Shown here: one piece after another, positions 8,183 to 16,004 of the stretch | Numbering within the stretch: position 1 is the stretch's first letter | Layout of the letters: every line of letters starts with the position of its first letter | From: Thermoanaerobaculia bacterium | GTDB taxonomy: Bacteria > Acidobacteriota > Thermoanaerobaculia > Multivoradales > J023 | Reading direction: 5' to 3' | Assembly (NCBI GenBank): GCA_028066595.1 | Contig: JALCBJ010000008.1 | Coordinates: 1 to 64,000 of the forward strand | DNA: 64,000 nucleotides | The notes under the pieces: generated by a model | Databases searched by the model: none | The model's input: the letters and a program-made list of their open reading frames with translations, nothing else | What the model was told of the DNA's origin: nothing | Program-made: the position numbers and the translations under genes

Positions 8183-11100
8183 CTAAGCTGGTTTCTGCAC
8201 CCGGAAAAACACCGCGTAGAGGACCGGGACTACTCCCAGCGTCAGAGCGGTGGCGAAGGCCAGGCCAAAGATGATGGAAATAGCCATGGGCTCCCACATC
8301 GCGCCGCCGCCGAGCCAGAGTGGAATCATGCCACCGATGGTCGTGCACGTGGTGAGCAAGATCGGTCGTAGTCGTTGCTGGGTCGCCTCGAGTACCGCTT
8401 CGTAGGGCGGACGTCCGACCTCGTCGATCTCGATCCGAATTCGGTCGAGAAGCACGATGGCATTGTTGATGACGATACCCGCCAAGGAGATGATGCCCAA
8501 CAGCGTCATGAAGCCAAAGTAGGAACGAGCCAGGAGAAGCCCCGCGACCACACCGATCAGGCCCAACGGGATGGTGATCAAGATGATCGCCGGGCGTCTG
8601 ATGGAATTGAACTGCGTTACGAGCAGCAGGAGGATGATCATTCCAGCAATCGGCAGCTTCTCCCCGATCGAGGCATTGGCTTCGCCTGACGATTCCAACT
8701 CACCACCAAGCTCGTAGGAGGTGCCCGGAGGCCAGGTGGCCGCCTGCTCTTCGAGCCACGGCTCCAGCTCCGCCACGACGTCGGAGGCTGTGGTCCCGGG
8801 CAGGACGCCACACTCCACCGCCACCGAACGAAGTCGGTTCCGCCGCTTGATCTGCGCCGCCTCCCAGGCGATCTCTACGTCTGCCACCTGTCGTAGTGGA
8901 ATCGCCTGGCCCGTGGCCTGTGACGAGACGTTGAGGGCCTCCAGCTTCAGGAGGTCACGCCGTCCGGCCGCCGCCGAGCGTAGAGTCACGGGAATGATCC
9001 GGTCGCCTTCGCGATATTCCGTGGTCTGCAGCCCGTCGAGAAAGGCCTGGAGCGAGATCGCGACGTCTTGGTGACTGACGCCAGCGCGCAGAGCCCGGGG
9101 CTCGTCGATCTGCACTCGGAGCTTCTTCGCCCGCGGACCCCAATCGTCGTCGATCAATTTGGTTCCCTCGATCTCGGCCATCTTGGCCTTGACCGTCTCG
9201 ACCAGATCGAAGAGCTCTTCCGTATCCCTACCCGACAGGCGCACCTGAACCGGTGGCCAGGCGGGCGGCCCGTTCTCCAGCGGTCGGACGGTCGCTCTCA
9301 CGTCGGGGAATCGCTCGTTGATCCAGCGCTCCATCTGAGGCGTGATCTCGTCGATCACCGGGCGCGATACGGTGTTGGCCAGAATCACAGCCGTTTCCGG
9401 GGCGTTGAGACCCGGGTTGTAGCCGAGGGTGAATTTGGGACCTCCGTTGCCGATGAAGGTCGCCCAGTTGGTCACGCCATCCGGCTCACCGTCGTCGGTC
9501 TCGCCATTCCACCGGCCTACCACCAGGTTCTCGTGGAGGTAGTTCTCCACTTCCTCCACCACCTCGGTGGTGCGCTCGATCGGACTGCCTACAGGAAGCT
9601 TCAGGTCGGCCGTAAAGGTCGTGCGGTCGTTGGGCGGAAAGAACAAGTTGGGGACACGGCTGAAACCCAACATGGCGACGACGAAGACCGCAACGACGGC
9701 GCCCAGAAAGAGGCCGCGGCGACGTAGACAGAACGCGAGCGCCGTCCGATAACTCCCGGCCAGCCGGGCCATCATCGAGGGCCGGTCGCCACGCTTCTTG
9801 ACCCGTAGAGCTCGTGCGCAGAGCAGAGGAATCATGGTCAACGAGAGGAGCCAGGAACAAAGCAGCGTGAGCGTTACCACCTTGAACAACGGCGCCGTGT
9901 ACTCCCCCACCGCCGACTCGGCGAGGTAGATCGGGAGGAATGCCGCCGCCGTCGTGAGCGACGAGGTCAGCAAGGGGATGCGCAATTCGTTCGCCGCTCC
10001 GACCGCCGCTGCCACGGGCTCTTCGCCCTGCTCCATCCGTACCAGGATCGCCTCGGACATGACGATCGCGTTGTCCACCAGCATGCCCAACGCGATGATC
10101 AACGAAGCGATGGACATCTGATCCAGGCCGATGTCGAAGACGGTCATCATCAGCAAGGTGCCCAGCATGGCCATGGGGATCAGCGTCGCCACCACCAGCC
10201 CGGTCCGCGGGCCCAAGCTGACCAGCATCACGAGCGTGACGATCGCGATGGCCTGGAAGAGATTGTCCACGAAACCGTCCACCAGATCCGCCACAGTGCG
10301 CGGTGCAAACTGCACCACATCGAAATCGATACCGACGGGATAGAAGACTCGCAGACGCTCGAGCAGCGGCTCGACCTGGGTTCCCAACTCGACGATGTTG
10401 CCGCCCTCGCGCATGGAAACTGCCAGAACCACGCAGGATCCGCCGGTGCCGCGGGCCAGAGCTTGCGGCGGATCGATGGTTCCACGCCAAACCGACGCCA
10501 GGTCCTCGAGAAAGAGCAGCTGGCCGGTGCTCGGTACCTGAATTACCGTTCGCCGGAGGTCTTCGATCGACTCGAAGTTTCCCGACGGCTCCAGCACGAT
10601 GCGCTCGAACCGAGTGCTGACCGAACCGCCAGAGATCAAGATGTTGCGGGCCTCCAGCATGCCCTGGAGCTGCAACGCAGAAAGTCCCACTTCCGCGAGA
10701 CGAGCGTTGTTGAACTCGACGAAGATGCGTTCTTCCTGGGTGCCGAACAGGTCCACCTTGGCCACGTCCGGTAGCAGCAACAGCTCGTCACGGACCTCGA
10801 GCGCAACGTCCTCTACCTCGCGATCGGTGAATCCGTCGCCTGTCAACGTGAGGACGATGCCAAAGACGTCGCCGAATTCGTCGTCGACGATCGGACCCAT
10901 CACGCCATCGGGCAGCTCGCCTCGGACTCGCTCCACCTTCCGGCGCAGGGAATCCCAGATCGGCCGCATGTCTGCGTATTCTTCTCGAATGTCGACGAAG
11001 ATCAGGGACACGCCGGTCTTCGACGTGCTGCGTACAGCGTCGAGCTCGGGGATCTCCTGGATCGCCTCCTCGATCGGATCGGTGACGAGCTGCTCCACCC

Positions 11101-11272
11101 GCTCGGGACTGCCGCCTGGGAAGAAGGTCTGTACCACCGCCGTGCGCACGACGAATCCGGGATCCTCACTCTGAGGCAGTGTCAGGAAGGACTGGACGCC
11201 GGTTGCCAACAGCACCAGCAGTAACACGACGGTCACCCGATCCTTCTCGATGGCAGCGCGGGTCAGATTCAT
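8183..11272 (-). CDS. RND efflux transporter permease (AcrB/HAE1-like)
   Basis: A 1029-residue inner-membrane pump of the resistance-nodulation-division superfamily, expected to export small molecules using the proton gradient. I chose the ATG at 11272 ('MNLTRAAIEKDRVT') because RND pumps begin just before TM1; the longer ORF to 11395 adds a non-homologous Cys/Gly-rich stretch. Features include TM1 (about 10-30), a large periplasmic loop, a TM cluster with the proton-relay region 'ALGMLVDNAIVMSE' (TM4), a second TM around 'VVAVFVVAMLGFSRVPNLFFPPNDR', a second periplasmic loop, and a C-terminal TM cluster ending 'GVVPVLYAVFF'. Length is normal. It is third in an operon after the adaptor gene (37-base gap). 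Substrate is not predictable. Confidence 0.92.
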   Translation of the reverse strand: MNLTRAAIEKDRVTVVLLLVLLATGVQSFLTLPQSEDPGFVVRTAVVQTFFPGGSPERVEQLVTDPIEEAIQEIPELDAVRSTSKTGVSLIFVDIREEYADMRPIWDSLRRKVERVRGELPDGVMGPIVDDEFGDVFGIVLTLTGDGFTDREVEDVALEVRDELLLLPDVAKVDLFGTQEERIFVEFNNARLAEVGLSALQLQGMLEARNILISGGSVSTRFERIVLEPSGNFESIEDLRRTVIQVPSTGQLLFLEDLASVWRGTIDPPQALARGTGGSCVVLAVSMREGGNIVELGTQVEPLLERLRVFYPVGIDFDVVQFAPRTVADLVDGFVDNLFQAIAIVTLVMLVSLGPRTGLVVATLIPMAMLGTLLMMTVFDIGLDQMSIASLIIALGMLVDNAIVMSEAILVRMEQGEEPVAAAVGAANELRIPLLTSSLTTAAAFLPIYLAESAVGEYTAPLFKVVTLTLLCSWLLSLTMIPLLCARALRVKKRGDRPSMMARLAGSYRTALAFCLRRRGLFLGAVVAVFVVAMLGFSRVPNLFFPPNDRTTFTADLKLPVGSPIERTTEVVEEVENYLHENLVVGRWNGETDDGEPDGVTNWATFIGNGGPKFTLGYNPGLNAPETAVILANTVSRPVIDEITPQMERWINERFPDVRATVRPLENGPPAWPPVQVRLSGRDTEELFDLVETVKAKMAEIEGTKLIDDDWGPRAKKLRVQIDEPRALRAGVSHQDVAISLQAFLDGLQTTEYREGDRIIPVTLRSAAAGRRDLLKLEALNVSSQATGQAIPLRQVADVEIAWEAAQIKRRNRLRSVAVECGVLPGTTASDVVAELEPWLEEQAATWPPGTSYELGGELESSGEANASIGEKLPIAGMIILLLLVTQFNSIRRPAIILITIPLGLIGVVAGLLLARSYFGFMTLLGIISLAGIVINNAIVLLDRIRIEIDEVGRPPYEAVLEATQQRLRPILLTTCTTIGGMIPLWLGGGAMWEPMAISIIFGLAFATALTLGVVPVLYAVFFRVQKPA

Positions 11273-11309
11273 CAGTGGGTTCCACCCATGGCCGCGGTCA
11301 GGGACATGT

Positions 11310-12428
11310 TCATGGCGCCAGCAACCGCACGGTCTGCCCTTCGCGGATCCGGCGCAGCCCGGCGGTAGCGACCCGCTCTCCGTGCTCCAGGCCACCCGTG
11401 ATCTCCAGACCCTCGGGCGTCAGCTGCCCCACAGTGACCGCCCGCCGATTGGCCGTCCACAGCTCTTCACCACCCGCTTGCTGCAGCACGAATACGAATC
11501 TACCGTCACGGTCTTCGCCAACGGCGACCGGCGGCAGGACCACACGTTGGGAGCCGGCGGTATCGTCGCCGGCATGACGGAAGTGAAAACTCACGGTGGC
11601 AGCCATGCCCGAGCGGATCGACGGATCTTCGTCGTCGAGGCGTACCTTGATCGGATAGGTGGATCCTGTCGCGGCCACGCCCACTTCCGTCACAGTGGCC
11701 GGCAACGAGGTATCCGGAAGCGCGTCGAAGCTCACGAGCACGCCATCTCCTTCGTGGACGTCGGCGATCAGGACCTCGGGCATACCCACCTCCACTTCGG
11801 GGTGACTCCCCGAAGTCAGGAGCGCTACGGCCTGCCCTGCTTGCACGTTCTCACCAGCCTCGACTTGGACGGAGGCGATCGCGCCCGCGACCGGCGCCTG
11901 CAGCTGGGTATAGGCGCGTTCGCGGTTTGCCAGCGCCAAGGCTTGTCTGGCGGCCTCGAGCTGCGACCTGGCCGACTCCGCTTGGGCGCGCGCCGCGTCC
12001 AAGTCCGCCTTGGCCGCGTTGTCGTTCTCGTACAAGCCGCGCACTCGCTCATAGTCGGCCTCGGCGCGACGCTTCGCTGCCACAGCCTGGTCTACGCTGG
12101 CCTCTGCTTGGCGAACTCGCAACTCTGCATCCGTCGCATCGAGGCGGGCGATCTCGTCTCGTTCTGCCACCGAGTCGCCGACCGACACCGAAACGTTCTC
12201 GACCGTGCCCGAAACTCGGAAGCTCAGACGTGATTCCAGGCCTGCGCGAGCGGTTCCCGTGAAACTCCGCTCCTGGTACTCCGGGGCCGGAGCGACTTCC
12301 AGCCAACGGACGGGCCGAACGACGTCCGTCTCCGTCTCCGGCTCGGCACCACAGCCCACCTGTAGGAAGGCTGGGACGGCCAGCAGCACCGCGATCAGAA
12401 CTCGTCGCCAGGTCACCGATCGGATCAT
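11310..12428 (-). CDS. RND efflux periplasmic adaptor (membrane fusion lipoprotein)
   Basis: A 372-residue HlyD/AcrA-type adaptor linking the RND pump to the outer-membrane factor. The start at 12428 is set by a 4-base ATGA overlap with the upstream gene's stop and by the signal peptide that follows, with lipobox 'LQVGC' (C26 acylated). Domains in order: a barrel-sandwich half ('VSVGDSVAERDEIARLD'), an Ala/Arg/Glu-rich alpha-hairpin coiled coil (about 95-165), the second lipoyl half ('LQAPVAGAIASVQVEAGENV'), a beta-barrel, and a membrane-proximal domain ending 'LRRIREGQTVRLLAP'. Translational coupling to the gene upstream and the RND pump downstream supports a complete tripartite system. Confidence 0.92.
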   Translation of the reverse strand: MIRSVTWRRVLIAVLLAVPAFLQVGCGAEPETETDVVRPVRWLEVAPAPEYQERSFTGTARAGLESRLSFRVSGTVENVSVSVGDSVAERDEIARLDATDAELRVRQAEASVDQAVAAKRRAEADYERVRGLYENDNAAKADLDAARAQAESARSQLEAARQALALANRERAYTQLQAPVAGAIASVQVEAGENVQAGQAVALLTSGSHPEVEVGMPEVLIADVHEGDGVLVSFDALPDTSLPATVTEVGVAATGSTYPIKVRLDDEDPSIRSGMAATVSFHFRHAGDDTAGSQRVVLPPVAVGEDRDGRFVFVLQQAGGEELWTANRRAVTVGQLTPEGLEITGGLEHGERVATAGLRRIREGQTVRLLAP

Positions 12429-14872
12429 GGGACGTCTCCTGGTCGGAACCAACGATCGCCGCCGAGATGGATCTTGCGATCCGGTCTCGGTTCTACACCT
12501 TGGTTGCGGAAGTGCTCGCCCAGTCGCTCGAACCATGCCTCTTGCTCCTCGGGAGGAAGGAAATCGTAGTAGTAGCCGGCAGAGCGCTCCGTCTCCGTCA
12601 ACTCGCTGAAGAAGGTGAACTGAGCGTCGGCGGCAGCGAGCTCGGCTTGTAGTGCGGAGCTCTGGGCGTCCAGCAGCTCGAGGAGATCAGCTGCGCCCTG
12701 ACGGTACGCGTCGGATACCAGCTCGAGGCCGCGGCGTGCAGCAGCTGCCGAATCGCGGGTGAGGACAATGCCAGAGAAGGCCGCCTGAGAATCCTGTAGG
12801 TTGGAGCGAATGGCCTGCTCCAGCCGTTCGGCAAGCTCCTGTCGCTGGAGCCGCAACTGCTCCAGAGCTAGCTCTGCGCCCACCAAGTCAGCACGTCGGG
12901 CGCCTCCTGCGAAAAGCGGTAGCGAAATGGAAACGGCCGCGCTCCAGTTGGTCTCGTCGGGAATGTCCATCGAAAAGGGAGAGCCACCGTCTCCCTCCGA
13001 GCCTACGCCACTTTCCGCCAGCCGCCGGTCCCAGCTCAGCGCCGCGACGATGTCGGGACTGTAGTAGGCACGCCGAGCTGACTTCACCCCGCGCTGCTGC
13101 GCCGCGATCGAGGCATCGATCTCCTTGAGCTCAGGCACGACGATCAGGGCCTCCTGAATCATGAAGTCGCTGGTGAGCTCGAAATCGCGCGGCGAACCCG
13201 TGAACGCCAGGAGCCTCCCGCGGCGCATCAGCAGGTACTCGAGAGTCAAACCGTCGGACTCGGTGCGAAGGTCGTCCGACAGCGGACGATGCCGGACCCG
13301 ATTGAGTGCATAGCGTGCCTTGCGTACCTGGGCGGAGGCATCCACCAGTGCCCGTCGAGCATCGGCCAGCCGACTCTCCAAGCGATAGATCTCGGCGGGG
13401 CCAGCTTGCCCCAGCTCGCTGCGGATGCGGGCGAAATCCAGATGTGAACGTGTCAACGACAGATCTTCGCGGCGAATCGTCTCGAGCGTCTGGGATCGCA
13501 ACACGTTGTAGTACGCCACGGCGGCATCCCGCAGGGCATCGAGCTCCACGGCTTGCAGGCGTTGCCGCCGGCCCTCTTGGAGGGAGCTCTGTATGGTGAC
13601 GTTGCCGCGGGCTGCATCCGACCAGATCACCTGGGTCAGCTCGACTCCGGCGCGGACCGACCGCTCCACCTGACCGGCCAGCGGAGATGCCCGATCGTCG
13701 TCGATCTGGACGCCGGTGACCGTAGCGTCGAGGTTGGGGCGCAGGCCCGATCGGGCGCTGACCACGTCCTGCTCTCCGGCCTCCACGGCCTTGCGCTGCG
13801 CCGCCAAGCCGAGATTGCGGAACACCGCGTCGTTGAGAGCGTCCTCCAGCGTCACCACCGGCACCTCGCGCTCCGACTCGAACAGCAGCTCCGCCTCCGT
13901 GCGCATCTGCCAGGCCGGATCGACGCCGATGGCACGAGCCGTCTTCATGTTGATGCGCAGGCGCGGGCGGTCGACGAAGTCGATCGGCAAGCTGCCGGCA
14001 TCCTCGCCCAGGAGGATCCGCTGAACGTTCAGAGCCACACGACGAGCCAACCGCTCGATGAACTCGTCGCTACGCTGTGTCGCCAGAACGCCTCTCTCGA
14101 CCTCGATCGCTCCCAGGCTGGCAAAGCTCGGGATCCGAAGCTCGGTCAATCCTTCGATCAGCCGCTGCCGATCCTCCAACGACAGATGCAGGAGCGGAGC
14201 GACATAGGCGGCCTGGACGCCCTCCAAAGAGGCGAGCGCCTCGTCCACTGAATCGCCCACGGGTAGCACGTCGAGCTCGAATCCCCACTCCTCGTCCTGG
14301 AACTGAGAGAAGAGATCAGGGATGGCCTCCTGAAGCCACCGATTCGACACGAAGACGGCACGCTCGAAGGGAACGATCTCATGTAGGCGCTCCAGATCGC
14401 GTCGGATGTTGTCGGGAATCGCCAGGTAGTTGAGGTTGTGACGCCCACTGGCTTCGCCGAGTCGTGGCAGGCCCTGCACCTCGGCGTCCACTACCAAGGC
14501 GGCGACGACAGGCTTGGGCAGCACCGGCTCACAGCAGAAGAGATGAGACGCAAGGACACCTGCCGCTACGATCACATGCACGTTCGGATCGGCTTCCACT
14601 GCAGCGATCTCGGCACGCACGCTTTCGAGGGTCCACTCGCCTACGCGACGGTGAAACTCGGGGTCCAGCTCGCCTTCCAGCAGGATCTGGATCTCGCGCT
14701 CGATCAGGTCGACGAGGAGGTCCGTCTCGGCAGCGCTTCCGTCACCGACCAGGGCGATGCCTACCGGGTCCAGGCGAGGCTCGTCTGCCGGCGTGGCGGC
14801 AGGAGCACAGAACACCATCATCCACCATCCGAAGAACAAGAGCCACTTGTTCACTGCGGGCATGTCCCCCAT
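12425..14872 (-). CDS. Fusion: ABC substrate-binding-like domain + TolC outer-membrane factor
   Basis: About 815 residues, nearly twice a normal TolC-family protein. Counted from the ATG at 14872, a signal peptide covers residues about 4-28. Residues about 35-330 resemble the ABC_sub_bind family (PF04392, TrpX-like): a Rossmann-like 'DPNVHVIVAAG', 'GVQAAYVAPLLHLS', and the family's typical C-terminal signature 'LRINMKTARAIGVDP'. Residues about 345-815 form an outer-membrane efflux (OEP/TolC) domain with two heptad-rich repeats ('YNVLRSQTLETIRREDLSLT', 'LVSDAYRQGAADLLELLDAQ'). Starts at 14863 and 14929 are also possible; none has a well-spaced ribosome site. It is first in the efflux operon and overlaps the adaptor start by 4 bases. 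A ligand-sensing role for the N-terminal domain is inference. Confidence 0.8.
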   Translation of the reverse strand: MGDMPAVNKWLLFFGWWMMVFCAPAATPADEPRLDPVGIALVGDGSAAETDLLVDLIEREIQILLEGELDPEFHRRVGEWTLESVRAEIAAVEADPNVHVIVAAGVLASHLFCCEPVLPKPVVAALVVDAEVQGLPRLGEASGRHNLNYLAIPDNIRRDLERLHEIVPFERAVFVSNRWLQEAIPDLFSQFQDEEWGFELDVLPVGDSVDEALASLEGVQAAYVAPLLHLSLEDRQRLIEGLTELRIPSFASLGAIEVERGVLATQRSDEFIERLARRVALNVQRILLGEDAGSLPIDFVDRPRLRINMKTARAIGVDPAWQMRTEAELLFESEREVPVVTLEDALNDAVFRNLGLAAQRKAVEAGEQDVVSARSGLRPNLDATVTGVQIDDDRASPLAGQVERSVRAGVELTQVIWSDAARGNVTIQSSLQEGRRQRLQAVELDALRDAAVAYYNVLRSQTLETIRREDLSLTRSHLDFARIRSELGQAGPAEIYRLESRLADARRALVDASAQVRKARYALNRVRHRPLSDDLRTESDGLTLEYLLMRRGRLLAFTGSPRDFELTSDFMIQEALIVVPELKEIDASIAAQQRGVKSARRAYYSPDIVAALSWDRRLAESGVGSEGDGGSPFSMDIPDETNWSAAVSISLPLFAGGARRADLVGAELALEQLRLQRQELAERLEQAIRSNLQDSQAAFSGIVLTRDSAAAARRGLELVSDAYRQGAADLLELLDAQSSALQAELAAADAQFTFFSELTETERSAGYYYDFLPPEEQEAWFERLGEHFRNQGVEPRPDRKIHLGGDRWFRPGDVP

Positions 14873-14967
14873 ATCGAGTCGTGTTCGATCAGATCCAATC
14901 CAGCCGAATCGAGAACCGAGTCCATTCATTCTCCCGGGGTGAGCTGGTTCAAGCTATCGCATTCGAT

Positions 14968-15903
14968 CTATCTTCGCCATCGCCGATCGCGCCAAGACTC
15001 CGCCGACACCACGCCCAGAACCGCAGCCAGCGTCCAGAACAGAATGACCTGCGCCGCACGCAAACTCTCGCCGAGCGACACGAAATACCAGTCGACTCCG
15101 AGGAAGACCTGATTCCCCGGGCCGCGGGGGAAGATCCAGGCGTCACGCCGCCAGAGTGATTCCGCCCAATCACCGGTCAACATCAGCGCCGCGAGAACAA
15201 AGCCCGCGGCCAGGAGGTGTTCTCGCAGAAGCATCCACGGTGATCTGACAGGCCGGCGAAGCGCCTCCAGACGCCGAACGACCCGTCCGAGCCAGGGAAC
15301 CAGACTCCCGTGGAGCAGCGACCAGGCCAGCAGCAGGTAGAGGCCCGTGAGCCCCGCTTGGAGTAGCCACCATTGCGTGGCATCGAGATGCTCGCGATCG
15401 AGGTCCCAGAGCCAGGAGTCGAAACAGAACTGCACATAGGCGGCGATCGAAAGAACCACAGCCAAGACATCGGCCCAACGCATCGGGGCTTGGTCGAAAC
15501 TCAGGTGACGGAACGGACGCTTCGCGCCTCCGAAGCAGGCGGCCAACAGCAACACCGAGATCGCGGAGTAGATGCCGATCGACGGCACGAAGTGGAAATC
15601 GAGGGCCTGCTCGAGGACTCCGGCTGGCACCGCTCCGACGCCGTACAGCAAAAGGCAGCGCCCCAACGAATCGAAGAACAGAAGAGCATCGCGATGGGTT
15701 TCCCAGATCCGGGTCAGGGCACCGGCCAACAGAATCGAAACCCAAGGCAGGACGACGAGTGAGGCCAAGTCTGGACTCCGACGGCTCCCGTCCAGAACCC
15801 ATTCGAGCCCGATGGGATCCTGCGAGGCCAAGGAGAAGGTCGTCTGCAGCACCAGCCACGCGACGACGACGATCCCGATCGCTTGTCCGACACTCCGGTT
15901 CAC
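14968..15903 (-). CDS. Polytopic membrane protein of unknown function
   Basis: A 311-residue protein with about seven to eight hydrophobic helices, starting with an uncleaved-looking N-terminal segment (about 8-28). A conserved-looking 'GLEWVLDGSRRSPDLASLVVLPW' loop follows, and a Trp-rich C-terminal half contains 'GPGNQVFLGVDWYFVSLGES'. I do not recognise the family. It is codirectional with the efflux operon, 95 bases upstream of the fused outer-membrane factor, and follows the PilZ-AMIN gene by 101 bases. It might share a transcript with either neighbour. No catalytic motif is seen. Confidence 0.6.
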   Translation of the reverse strand: MNRSVGQAIGIVVVAWLVLQTTFSLASQDPIGLEWVLDGSRRSPDLASLVVLPWVSILLAGALTRIWETHRDALLFFDSLGRCLLLYGVGAVPAGVLEQALDFHFVPSIGIYSAISVLLLAACFGGAKRPFRHLSFDQAPMRWADVLAVVLSIAAYVQFCFDSWLWDLDREHLDATQWWLLQAGLTGLYLLLAWSLLHGSLVPWLGRVVRRLEALRRPVRSPWMLLREHLLAAGFVLAALMLTGDWAESLWRRDAWIFPRGPGNQVFLGVDWYFVSLGESLRAAQVILFWTLAAVLGVVSAESWRDRRWRR

Positions 15904-16004
15904 GAGCCGGTTCCTGGCCCGTCAGCAGTCATCCGGATCCCGAGCCGATCGGAGTCTCGGGCCCCGCGGGTGCGGCCAGAGCCCAGGTTGGAGCGGCGCC
16001 GTGC

